A stretch of DNA of 64,000 nucleotides from positions 1 through 64,000 of the forward strand of contig CANKOY010000001.1 in NCBI GenBank assembly GCA_947484275.1, in the 5' to 3' direction. The first letter of the stretch is position 1. The number at the start of each line of letters is the position of its first letter. The notes under the pieces were generated by a model. That model was given only the letters and a program-made list of their open reading frames with translations. It did not search any database and was not told the DNA's origin. The position numbers and the translations under genes are program-made. Below are positions 34,998 to 43,004 of the stretch, one piece after another. Source of the stretch: Planctomycetota bacterium. GTDB lineage: Bacteria; Planctomycetota; UBA1135; GCA-002686595.

Positions 34998-36371
34998 CTA
35001 GGCGCTACCTTGCGGCGCGGGGCGCCCGGGACTCGGATCTGAAACCAGACGCCGCCTGAATCCGCTGGTCTGGACGCTGCGCAGTTCGCTGCGGTGTTGC
35101 CCGAGGCGCAGTGGATAGGCCGTGGTGTCCGCCATCTCCTTTTCAGCGATGGCCTCAAACGCGATCACCAGCGCGATCCAGTGGTATGCAAGGTCGAAGT
35201 GAGCGCGATTCAAGAAGGTGCTGCCAACAATGAACGCCACCCATGTGGCCTCGAACATCGTCGCGTAGTTGACGATCCACGACGTGAAATAGCGTTTTCG
35301 CGCGCGGTTGCGAATGCGCCACAGCGACACCAGGGTCAAGAGCAACATCATGAGGTAGGTGGCCAGGGCGATCGTTCCGCATTCGGCCCAGATCTGCAGG
35401 TAGCTGTTGTGCGCCACACGCTTTCCCTGGAACGCCTCACCGGTCTGGTACTGCCGGTAGTTGCGAATGAACATGGTCAGCCCAACCCCGAGCACCGGGT
35501 TGTCCGTTGCCATGTTGACTGCCGTCCTCCAGGCCGCGAGCCGCCCCATGGCCGAGCCGTCCTCCTCGTACTCCTGAATCGTGTTCAGACGATCCAAGTA
35601 GGATGCCGGAGCGATGGCGTAGGCGCCCACAAGACACGACACGCCAATGACTATGCCCGCCACGCGGTTCTTCGAGCGCCATACCAGCACCGAGAACATT
35701 GCGGCCAGGGCCAGGAACCCGCCGCGCGAGTGGGTCATGATCACGGTGATCGCCGTCATGGGCACCGCGAACAAGATGCCGCGCCTGAGCTTCGCGTTGG
35801 CCTCCGAGAGCCCGATCAATAGCAACATCGGAATGGCCATGACCATGGCCAGTGCGAAGTCATTGTTGTCGGCGAGCATGCCCCCGGGCCCCACGAGCAC
35901 CTGGGCGCTCATTCCGGTCAACACGCCGGTCAATCCGGACTTCACGCCGTAGAAACCGAGTGACAGGGCTATGACCCAGAGGACCACGCGCAGTTGCGAA
36001 GCAGTGCGCACGATTGCGGTGGTGAAGAGCGCCACGCCGATGATCTTGACGAACTCGACCCAGCGGTCCACCTGGCCCGGGGACCACTGGTTTGCGACGA
36101 TGATGCCCAGTGTCACCATCGCCACCAGAAGCATCATCAGGCTGGAGCGGAAGTTGCGCCGGAACCAGGACTCAGGCTTCAGCGCCCAGTAGCCGAGCAC
36201 GGTCACGATCGCCACAAGGAACGACCAGCGTAGTTGGCGAGCAAAACCCCAGCACAGATCTTGCGGCCGCATGTAGGCCAGCCAAGAAAACGTCAAGAGA
36301 CCGATGAACGGGCGCCGGTAGCAGACCGGCAGCAGCCCCAGCACGATGATCGAGAAGATGAGGTCGCGCAT
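34998..36371 (-). CDS. O-antigen-ligase-like membrane protein (exosortase-A-associated O-glycosylation ligase type)
   Basis: 457 residues with about ten transmembrane segments. AYMRPQD near the N-terminus and the periplasmic loop around GSAMGRLAAW and VGLTMFIRNY fit the putative O-glycosylation ligases of exosortase-A loci. It may polymerise or ligate the glycan outside the inner membrane. A 45-residue polar C-terminus is cytoplasmic or disordered. It lies 27 bases before the amidotransferase gene. Upstream is a 252-base gap holding a palindrome and a possible small gene. Confidence 0.88.
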   Translation of the reverse strand: MRDLIFSIIVLGLLPVCYRRPFIGLLTFSWLAYMRPQDLCWGFARQLRWSFLVAIVTVLGYWALKPESWFRRNFRSSLMMLLVAMVTLGIIVANQWSPGQVDRWVEFVKIIGVALFTTAIVRTASQLRVVLWVIALSLGFYGVKSGLTGVLTGMSAQVLVGPGGMLADNNDFALAMVMAIPMLLLIGLSEANAKLRRGILFAVPMTAITVIMTHSRGGFLALAAMFSVLVWRSKNRVAGIVIGVSCLVGAYAIAPASYLDRLNTIQEYEEDGSAMGRLAAWRTAVNMATDNPVLGVGLTMFIRNYRQYQTGEAFQGKRVAHNSYLQIWAECGTIALATYLMMLLLTLVSLWRIRNRARKRYFTSWIVNYATMFEATWVAFIVGSTFLNRAHFDLAYHWIALVIAFEAIAEKEMADTTAYPLRLGQHRSELRSVQTSGFRRRLVSDPSPGRPAPQGSA

Positions 36372-36396
36372 TCGCTAGCCCCTCGCTTGGGGACGA

Positions 36397-36408
36397 ACTC
36401 CTAGGAGT
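36397..36408. promoter_or_regulatory. 12-base perfect palindrome upstream of the O-ligase gene
   Basis: ACTCCTAGGAGT lies 26 bases before the O-ligase ATG and includes the stop codon of the small candidate reading frame 36401-36610. A second short hairpin (CCCC/GGGG, 36379-36392) follows. It could be an operator or an mRNA stem controlling the 3' part of the operon. Confidence 0.35.
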
Positions 36409-36610
36409 CCGTTGACCAAGCCGCCTCCGCGCCGCACTGGCTTACTCCATGGATCACGTTCATAAACGCGCTGGCGCGAGGCATGTCGCGGTATGGCGAT
36501 ACGCCGAGCGCGACGCGACAGCGGCACAGGCGGCCTTGATGGCCTCCGAGCACGATGTTTCGAGCCGCGACGAAGTTTTGCCGAAGCGCGCGAAGCCGAG
36601 CGGGCGACAT
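36401..36610 (-). CDS. Possible small protein between the chain-length and O-ligase genes
   Basis: 69 codons from ATG at 36610 to TAG, filling the gap between two operon genes. AGGAG overlaps the upstream stop and lies 10 bases before the ATG; a TTG two codons earlier is in frame. The product is basic at the N-terminus and holds four cysteines. No family was recognised, and there is no membrane segment. The frame could be chance in GC-rich DNA; the position and Shine-Dalgarno are the only support. Confidence 0.25.
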   Translation of the reverse strand: MSPARLRALRQNFVAARNIVLGGHQGRLCRCRVALGVSPYRDMPRASAFMNVIHGVSQCGAEAAWSTDS

Positions 36611-36623
36611 CTTCAAAGGGCTC

Positions 36624-38291
36624 CTAGGGCCGGAACGCTTTGCGGAGGTCGTCGATCATCTCCGTCAGGCGCGGACCGAGCAGCCGCAGGCTGTCGTTTT
36701 GGTAGGCCCAGGTGACCCACAGGATCGAACCGACGATCACCGCACTGGAGACGGCGATCATGATGTGGCGCGACAGGCGCCGACGCGCCTGGGCGCGGGT
36801 GGTGATCAGGTTGACGGAGCCGAGCACCGGGACCGCGAGGCCGCGCGTCAGGTCGGGCACGCTGCGGAAGCCATTGCGCAAGAATTCGCTGGTCAGGGCC
36901 CAGCCCAGTCCGAGGGCAAGTCCGGCGATGGCCGAGACGAGCACCACGATGGGAACCACTGGCGCATTGGGTACGTCGGAGGCCGTGGCCACTTCAACCA
37001 CGTCGAAAGGGTTGGCGTGGGGGCCCTCCAGGAGTGCCACGCGGTTCGATTGGGCGGCGTAGTTTGAGTCTGCCGCCAGGTAGGCTGCTTCCGCGCGCTG
37101 CACGTCCTGGGTCAGGTAGGAAAGCTGCAGATACCAATCCTGGCGCAAGGCGTACTCGCTACTCAGGTCCTCGATCGTGATCTTGAGACTGCTGATCTGG
37201 ACCTTGAGTCCTTCGATTTCCGTCTCCGCGTCGCGCATCTGCGTTTCGTAGAGGGCGCGCTTAGGATTGGGAACGAACCGAGTGGGATCCGCCTTGGTGA
37301 GCTCGGGATCACTCTCTCCGCGCAGCAGCGCGATGCGCGACTCCGCCTTAAAGATGTCGTCTTCGATCCTCTGGTAGGCCTTGGCCGCGGGGCGGTAGTC
37401 CTTGAGCTTTTCGCGCATGTCGAGGATCGACATTTCGAGATCACGCACCTGATTGTCGGTGTCGTCGGCCAGCGCCGGCTTGGCAGCGGCATTGGCAATG
37501 GCTGCCGCGGCGCTCTCGGGAATCGTCTCAGATTCCGCATCGAAGAAGTTCTGAATGGTAACCAGCTTGGCTTCTTCGCTCCTCAGGGCCATATCTGCCG
37601 TCGCTAGCTGCGTCTGGCTTTGAATCAGGCGGCCGTAGATCGGATCCTCCGCGCGCGTTTGGCCCGAGCCCGGCACTTGCGTCGCGACGGCGAGGTTCTT
37701 GCTCTTGACCAGCTCGGACTTGACCTTCTCGGCCTCGATGTAGGCGTCCTGGTAGTCCTTGCGCAAATCCTTGAGAGTGTCGCGCCGGGACTTCGCTTCA
37801 CGCCGCACGCCCTCGACCACGCTTTCGATGTAGCGATCGCGCAGGCTGTTGAGGAACTTCTCCGCGCGCGAGCCCTCGGAGTCGTGATACTGAACAACGA
37901 TGTAGCTGGATCCGGCGGCGTTCTTGCCCGCCGTGCGCACCATGGGGACGATGTTGGCGGCCACACGCCGAACAAAATCGAGCTTCTCCTTGTCACCCAG
38001 GCCGATGTAGTCGGGCCATTCCTGGGCTTCGATCACCGAGCGCACCAAGGGTTCCGCGACCATATCGCGAGTCGCAGAGCTGACGTCGCGCTGAATCTCG
38101 CCTGTGCCCATGATCCCGCTTTCCGGGATCTTGACCGAGGTCTGGACGTTGTAGCGCCGCGGCATCAGCTGGGCGATCATCACGCCTAGGGCCGTGACGA
38201 ACGCGAAGGGCAGCACGATGCTCCACCACTGTCGGCGCACGAGGGCGCCGAAATCTGAGAGCGGGTTGGTTGACTGACGCTGCAAGGCCAC
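36624..38291 (-). CDS. Wzz/GumC-like polysaccharide chain-length determinant
   Basis: 555 residues. Two transmembrane segments (about 24-45 and 510-530, with a further hydrophobic stretch near 440-460) frame a long periplasmic coiled-coil (about 150-410). The N-terminal QWWSIVLPF and PRRYNVQTSVKIPESG match Wzz proteins. No tyrosine-kinase domain follows, so it is the kinase-less form seen in exosortase-A loci. It sets polymer length and links synthesis with the Wza-like outer membrane protein encoded upstream. GTG start at 38291, 23 bases after the Wza-like gene. Confidence 0.9.
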   Translation of the reverse strand: MALQRQSTNPLSDFGALVRRQWWSIVLPFAFVTALGVMIAQLMPRRYNVQTSVKIPESGIMGTGEIQRDVSSATRDMVAEPLVRSVIEAQEWPDYIGLGDKEKLDFVRRVAANIVPMVRTAGKNAAGSSYIVVQYHDSEGSRAEKFLNSLRDRYIESVVEGVRREAKSRRDTLKDLRKDYQDAYIEAEKVKSELVKSKNLAVATQVPGSGQTRAEDPIYGRLIQSQTQLATADMALRSEEAKLVTIQNFFDAESETIPESAAAAIANAAAKPALADDTDNQVRDLEMSILDMREKLKDYRPAAKAYQRIEDDIFKAESRIALLRGESDPELTKADPTRFVPNPKRALYETQMRDAETEIEGLKVQISSLKITIEDLSSEYALRQDWYLQLSYLTQDVQRAEAAYLAADSNYAAQSNRVALLEGPHANPFDVVEVATASDVPNAPVVPIVVLVSAIAGLALGLGWALTSEFLRNGFRSVPDLTRGLAVPVLGSVNLITTRAQARRRLSRHIMIAVSSAVIVGSILWVTWAYQNDSLRLLGPRLTEMIDDLRKAFRP

Positions 38292-38314
38292 TGTGCTAAC
38301 TCGCTCCCCGTGTC

Positions 38315-39097
38315 CTAGTAGATCGTCCCGCCGCGGCGGCCACCACGACCACCGTAGCCGAAGATGAACAGCGAACCTCGCAGGTCATTCATCACCTGTG
38401 TGACCGGGAAGATCATGGCCGAGAGGAAGTAGCCAAACTCGGCCACCATGGTTGGCGGCACGTAGATGATGTCGCGCTCTTGAATGTGCACGTTCGAAGT
38501 GGAGTCGTGCTTGAACATGTCGCCGATGTTCACATAGATCTTGTAGCCGTCGCGGGGATCGGGCCGGATCACTTGCACGCGGCCGAGGTTGGCCGTGCGC
38601 GGATCGGGTCCGGCGGCCATTACGGCTTCGAACACGGTCAGGTCCCCTAGGAAATTCTGCGCGCCCTGGGCTCCGACCTCGCCGAAGATGAAGTACACCT
38701 TGCCCTTGGTGCGGATCTTCACCTGCAGGTCGAGCTTGGTGTAGTAAGGCGAGTACTTCTCGAGCAGGTAGGCCTCCAGTTCACTGCGCGTCTGTCCAGC
38801 CACGTGAACGGCGCCCAGCTCCGGCAGCACGACGGTGCCGTCGATCTCCACCACCAGACCTGTCAAGGTCAGCTCGAGCGGGTGATAGCTGTCGTAAATG
38901 TCGAGCGAGTCGCCGATCGTGATGTAGTTCTCTTCCTCGGCGTTGCCCGTGTAGCGGTTGCCGAAACCCTCCTGATTGAGGTACTGCATCAGGCGCTTGT
39001 CAGGCGACGAACTGGAACATCCGCCCAGCGCCACGCACAGGCCGACAAGCAGCGCGAGCGCAACGGAGAGCTTCGTGCGGTAAAGCAGAAAGGTCAT
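38315..39097 (-). CDS. Wza-like polysaccharide export lipoprotein
   Basis: 260 residues. The signal peptide ends with lipobox LGGC (Cys27). The PES domain spans about 55-130 (YITIGDSLDI, EIDGTVVLPELG, VAGQTRSELE), followed by a SLBB-like part (GKVYFIFGEVGAQGA, TVFEAVMAAGP). The C-terminus is Gly/Arg-rich (GYGGRGGRRGG), unusual for the family. It should form the outer-membrane exit for EPS together with the chain-length protein encoded next. It heads the wza-wzz pair; rmlB ends 96 bases upstream. Confidence 0.92.
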   Translation of the reverse strand: MTFLLYRTKLSVALALLVGLCVALGGCSSSSPDKRLMQYLNQEGFGNRYTGNAEEENYITIGDSLDIYDSYHPLELTLTGLVVEIDGTVVLPELGAVHVAGQTRSELEAYLLEKYSPYYTKLDLQVKIRTKGKVYFIFGEVGAQGAQNFLGDLTVFEAVMAAGPDPRTANLGRVQVIRPDPRDGYKIYVNIGDMFKHDSTSNVHIQERDIIYVPPTMVAEFGYFLSAMIFPVTQVMNDLRGSLFIFGYGGRGGRRGGTIY

Positions 39098-39193
39098 GGG
39101 GCAAATGGGGTGGTGCCGAGCCCCGTGAGTGCTTTGGAGCCCACTCGGGTGCCCTAAGGATCGGTCAGATCACGCAGGAGGTTGAAGGCGCGG

Positions 39194-40213
39194 TCAAGAA
39201 CCGTATTGGCGCGCGTAGTATTCGCGGTACGCGCCGTTCCTAACTCGTTGCAGCCAAGCATGTTGGGACTGATACCACCGCACGGTCAAGGGCAGTGCCA
39301 CTTCAAAGGTGTGCCGCGGCCTCCAACCCAGGTCGCGCTCGATCTTCCCAGCGTCGATCGCGTAGCGTCGATCGTGGCCCGGCCGGTCCTTGACGTAGCG
39401 GATGAGACTGTCCGGCTTGCCTAGCTCCGCGAGAACCCGCTTCACAATGGCCAGGTTCGGGTACTCGTTGTGCCCGCCGATGTTGTAGACCTCCCCCGCC
39501 GAGCCACGCTCGAGCACCGCAAGGATCGCCTCGCAGTGATCCTCCACGTACAACCAGTCGCGCACGTTCATGCCGTCGCCGTAGACCGGGATCGACTTGT
39601 CCTCGCTGGCGTTCGCGATCAAGAGCGGGATCAGTTTCTCTGGGAACTGATACGGCCCGTAGTTGTTCGAGCAGCGCGTAATCAGCGCCGGGAAGTCGTG
39701 GGTGTGCACCGCCGCGCGCACGAGCATGTCGCTCGCGGCCTTGCTCGCCGAGTACGGTGAGTTGGGCTGGATCGGCGAGTCCTCGGTGAAAAAGCCCTGT
39801 TCGCCCAAGGAACCGTAAACCTCGTCCGTGGAAACGTGCACGAAGCGCGCGACTTTGCGCGCACGCGATTCATCGAGCAGTACCTGCGTCCCGACGACGT
39901 TTGTCTCGACAAAGGGCAGTCCCGATTCAATGGATCGATCGACGTGGCTCTCCGCCGCGAAGTGCACGACTCGGATCTCGCCCTTGCCGCAGGCGTCGAA
40001 GGCGCGCGCCACGTCCGCGGGCCGGCGAATGTCCCCGTGAACGAAGCGATAGCGCGGGTTGTTTTCGAGCGCCACTAGGTTCTCGAGGTTGCCGGCGTAG
40101 GTCAGCGAATCGAGGTTGACCACGTTCCAGTCCGGACGCTCGCGCATGAGCAGATGGACGAAATTGGAGCCGATGAAGCCGGCGCCGCCGGTGACGAGCA
40201 CAGAGTGACTCAT
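39194..40213 (-). CDS. rmlB: dTDP-glucose 4,6-dehydratase
   Basis: 339 residues, extended short-chain dehydrogenase. TGGAGFIGSNFVH binds NAD; HVSTDEVYGSL holds the catalytic Thr-Asp-Glu; YSASKAASD holds Tyr and Lys. RDWLYVEDH is typical of RmlB. It makes dTDP-4-keto-6-deoxyglucose, the branch point to rhamnose and other deoxy sugars. The ATG overlaps the rmlD stop (ATGA). Confidence 0.96.
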   Translation of the reverse strand: MSHSVLVTGGAGFIGSNFVHLLMRERPDWNVVNLDSLTYAGNLENLVALENNPRYRFVHGDIRRPADVARAFDACGKGEIRVVHFAAESHVDRSIESGLPFVETNVVGTQVLLDESRARKVARFVHVSTDEVYGSLGEQGFFTEDSPIQPNSPYSASKAASDMLVRAAVHTHDFPALITRCSNNYGPYQFPEKLIPLLIANASEDKSIPVYGDGMNVRDWLYVEDHCEAILAVLERGSAGEVYNIGGHNEYPNLAIVKRVLAELGKPDSLIRYVKDRPGHDRRYAIDAGKIERDLGWRPRHTFEVALPLTVRWYQSQHAWLQRVRNGAYREYYARQYGS

Positions 40214-41100
40214 AGGGGTTCGATGGCGAGGTAGGCTGCCAGTGCTTCGCGCCAGGGTCCAAGGGTGCGACCGCGCAAGCGCGCAAGCTTGGAGCAGTCG
40301 AGGGTCGAATACGCGGGGCGCCGCGCGGGCCGCGGGAATTCAGCGCTGGAACACGCTTCGAGCACCACCGCGGACAGGCCCAGTTGATCGAGAATTTCGC
40401 GCGTGAATCCGTGCCACGAACACTCGCCTTCGCAGGCGGCGTGGTAAATGCCCGGTGCGCCGTCGCGCGCCAGGTCCCAGAGCGCAGGTGAAAGCGCAAT
40501 CGTGCTCGTGGGTGCCCCGCGCTGATCGTCAACGACCTTCAGGCGGCCTCGCGCGCGCGCCGCACCGACGATCGTGCGCGGGAAATGCGTCCCGCGGGGA
40601 CCGTAGAGCCACTGGGTGCGCGCGATCAGCGTGCCACTGGGGTGCGCCATCAGGGCCGCGCGCTCGCCGTCCAGCTTGGTCGCTCCGTAGACGGATGTCG
40701 GATTGGGCGTATCGGTCTCGAGGTAGGGGCGCGAGGCGCTCCCGTCGAAGACGAAGTCCGTGGAGACCGCCACCAGACGCGTTCCCGTCCGCGCGCATTG
40801 GCGCGCGAGCACGCCGCTGGCCTCGACGTTCACGCGCCGCGCGAGTTCGGCATGGGTCTCGGCGAGATCGACCGCCGTGTAGGCTGCGCAGTGGATCACT
40901 GCTTCGAACGGACCGTGCGCGTCGAACACGCGCGCGACGGCAGCGGCGTCCGCCAGGTCAACCCCCGGAGCGAGCAAGTCCGGAGCTTGCGCCAAATCGC
41001 TTTGCACAACCGTCACGCCGGTTGGCGCGTCGGCGAACAACTGGCGTCCAAGCATCCCGGCCGCGCCGGTGATCAACACCCGTCTCAAGACGTTGGTCAC
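40210..41100 (-). CDS. rmlD: dTDP-4-dehydrorhamnose reductase
   Basis: 296 residues. GAAGMLGRQLF is the nucleotide loop; VIHCAAYTAVDLAE, STDFVFDG and PTSVYGATKLDGE are RmlD hallmarks. It reduces dTDP-4-keto-L-rhamnose to dTDP-L-rhamnose. GTG start, 16 bases after the rmlA stop. rmlC, whose product is its substrate, is not in the window. Confidence 0.94.
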   Translation of the reverse strand: MTNVLRRVLITGAAGMLGRQLFADAPTGVTVVQSDLAQAPDLLAPGVDLADAAAVARVFDAHGPFEAVIHCAAYTAVDLAETHAELARRVNVEASGVLARQCARTGTRLVAVSTDFVFDGSASRPYLETDTPNPTSVYGATKLDGERAALMAHPSGTLIARTQWLYGPRGTHFPRTIVGAARARGRLKVVDDQRGAPTSTIALSPALWDLARDGAPGIYHAACEGECSWHGFTREILDQLGLSAVVLEACSSAEFPRPARRPAYSTLDCSKLARLRGRTLGPWREALAAYLAIEPL

Positions 41101-41116
41101 GGAAGCTGTACCGCGC

Positions 41117-41863
41117 TCACGCCTGCGGCGGCACTTCCATCAAGTTGGCGCCGCCATCCTTGACCAAGGTGCTGGCGCGGTGCAAGGACTCGAAGGTGCC
41201 CGCATCCGTCCACCATCCGGGCAGGACGTCGTAGCTCATGGAGCCGTCCTGGATGAACCAGTTGTTGACGTCGGTGATCTCGAGTTCGCCGCGCTCGGAG
41301 GGCTTGAGCGTCTTGATGATCTGAAACACGCGCGGGTCGTACATGTAGATGCCGATGACCGCGAGGTTGGATTTCGGCGCCTTGGGCTTCTCGACGATGC
41401 CCAGCACTTTGCCGCCTGAAATTTCCGCCACCCCAAAGCGCTCGGGATCGTGGACTTCCTTGAGGATGATCTTTGCGCCGCGCCCCTGCTTGCCGAAGTC
41501 GGCCCGGGCCTTGGCCACGTTGTACTGAATAATGTTGTCCCCAAGGATCACGCACAGGCTGTCGCCGCTGGCCCAGTGCTCCGCCAATCCGAGGGCCTCT
41601 GCGATGCCGCCCTCGCCCTGCTGGTAGGTGTAGTTCAGGTGCTTCAACCCGAAGTCCGCACCGTTGCCCAGGAGCGACAGGAAATCGCCGGACTTGCGCC
41701 CGCCGGTCACGATCATGATGTCGGTGATCCCGGCGTTCACCATGGCCTGGATCGGGTAGTAGATCATCGGCCGATCGAACACCGGCAGCAGGTGCTTGTT
41801 CGTGATCTTCGTCAGCGGGTAGAGCCGGCTTCCGAGACCGCCGGCGAGGATCACACCTTTCAT
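41117..41863 (-). CDS. rmlA: Glucose-1-phosphate thymidylyltransferase (short form)
   Basis: 248 residues, shorter than the roughly 290 of enterobacterial RmlA but matching the short class. GVILAGGLGSRLYPLT is the nucleotide-binding signature; VILGDNI and VEKPKAPKSN follow. It starts the dTDP-deoxy sugar pathway. First of the rmlA-rmlD-rmlB group. Its 174-base leader holds two hairpins. Confidence 0.93.
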   Translation of the reverse strand: MKGVILAGGLGSRLYPLTKITNKHLLPVFDRPMIYYPIQAMVNAGITDIMIVTGGRKSGDFLSLLGNGADFGLKHLNYTYQQGEGGIAEALGLAEHWASGDSLCVILGDNIIQYNVAKARADFGKQGRGAKIILKEVHDPERFGVAEISGGKVLGIVEKPKAPKSNLAVIGIYMYDPRVFQIIKTLKPSERGELEITDVNNWFIQDGSMSYDVLPGWWTDAGTFESLHRASTLVKDGGANLMEVPPQA

Positions 41864-41904
41864 GGGAACTTGGGGCAGGGAGAACTGGGGGCAGCTTGAG
41901 CACC

Positions 41905-41919
41905 CGACCCATAGGGTCG
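41905..41919 (-). promoter_or_regulatory. Hairpin in the rmlA leader
   Basis: CGACCC and GGGTCG pair over an ATA loop, 42 bases before the rmlA ATG. No T-run follows on the minus strand. It may be part of a leader structure together with the larger hairpin at 41941-41970. Confidence 0.35.
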
Positions 41920-41940
41920 AGCAGGGCAGTTTATCCCAGG

Positions 41941-41970
41941 CTTCCGGCGTCGGCCAACGCGCGCCGGAAG
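41941..41970 (-). terminator. Strong hairpin between the epimerase gene and rmlA
   Basis: CTTCCGGCG (41941-41949) pairs perfectly with CGCCGGAAG (41962-41970) over a 12-base loop, 68 bases past the epimerase stop. There is no T-run, so it may be a factor-dependent terminator, an RNA-stability stem or an attenuator. Confidence 0.45.
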
Positions 41971-42037
41971 AACCGCTCGACTGGCGAGCATGGAAAGACC
42001 GAAACGACGCGGGTTTTCAGGGGTCCTGGGACGTGCT

Positions 42038-42976
42038 TTAGCGCGTCTTGACCCAGTCCACGTAGCGCCGAACGCCCTCCGACACGGCCGTGCTCGGCGC
42101 ATAGCCGAGCTTCGCTCGCGCTTTGGAGATGTCGGCGTAGGTGACCAGCACGTCACCGGGCTGCATCGGCTGGCGGTCGAGGATCGGCCGGGCCCCGACC
42201 GCGGCACCGATCAATTCCACGAGCTCACTCAGGGTGGTCGTGGCGGACTCGCCCAGATTGTAGATCTCGTATCCCTTGCAACGATCCAGCGAACGCACGA
42301 CACCGTCGACGATGTCGTCGATGTAGGTGTAGTCGCGACGCGTGGTGCCGTCGCCGAAGAACGGAACCGGCTTGCCGTCCATGATCGCGCGCGTGAACTT
42401 CGCGATCGCCATCTCCGGCCGCTGGCGTGGGCCATAGACGGTGAAGAAGCGCAAGCAAGTGGTTGGGATGCCGTAAAGGTGATGGTGCGTGTAGGCCAAT
42501 AGTTCGCCGGCGCGCTTGGTGGCTGCGTAGGGCGAGACCGGATGATGGATGTCGTCGTCCTCCCGGAACGGAACGCGCTCATTCGATCCGTACACGCTGG
42601 AACTCGAGGCGAACACGAAGCGCGTCGTGGGTCGCCGTCTCAGTTCATCCAGGATCACCTGCGTGCCGCGAACGTTGACGTCGCCGTAGTGCAGCGGATC
42701 GTCGAGCGACGGGCGCACGCCGGCCATGGCTGCCAAGTGAATCACGCCGTCGAAGTTGCCTTGGGCGAAGAGCGTAGAAAGCAAACCTCGATCGCGAATG
42801 TCTCCAGTCACGATCGTCGCACCGGTCAGGTCTGCCGCGTTGGCGCGCTTCAGTGCGGGATCGTAGAAGTCATTGAAGTTGTCCAGGACGCACACGCTGT
42901 CTCCGCGCGCGAGCAGCGCGCGCGCCACTTGGCTGCCGATGAAACCGGCGCCACCGGTGATCAGGATCTTCGACAT
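42038..42976 (-). CDS. NAD-dependent UDP-sugar epimerase (UDP-glucuronate 4-epimerase-like)
   Basis: 312 residues, extended SDR. TGGAGFIGSQVA binds NAD; SSSSVYGSN and YAATKRAGE hold the catalytic Ser, Tyr and Lys. FFTVYGPRQRPEMAI and PFFGDGTTRRDYTYIDD are typical of the UDP-glucuronate 4-epimerase group. It probably makes UDP-galacturonate for the EPS. UDP-glucose 4-epimerase activity cannot be excluded. The start MSKILITGG was chosen over an ATG 18 codons upstream. It follows glmS by 28 bases. Confidence 0.88.
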   Translation of the reverse strand: MSKILITGGAGFIGSQVARALLARGDSVCVLDNFNDFYDPALKRANAADLTGATIVTGDIRDRGLLSTLFAQGNFDGVIHLAAMAGVRPSLDDPLHYGDVNVRGTQVILDELRRRPTTRFVFASSSSVYGSNERVPFREDDDIHHPVSPYAATKRAGELLAYTHHHLYGIPTTCLRFFTVYGPRQRPEMAIAKFTRAIMDGKPVPFFGDGTTRRDYTYIDDIVDGVVRSLDRCKGYEIYNLGESATTTLSELVELIGAAVGARPILDRQPMQPGDVLVTYADISKARAKLGYAPSTAVSEGVRRYVDWVKTR

Positions 42977-43004
42977 GGATGGATCAGGCCTTGCGGGGGG
43001 CGAT

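Noticed and set aside
36397-36408. Palindrome as an insertion-sequence end or attachment site
   Set aside because: There is no transposase, target duplication or integrase gene anywhere in the window.
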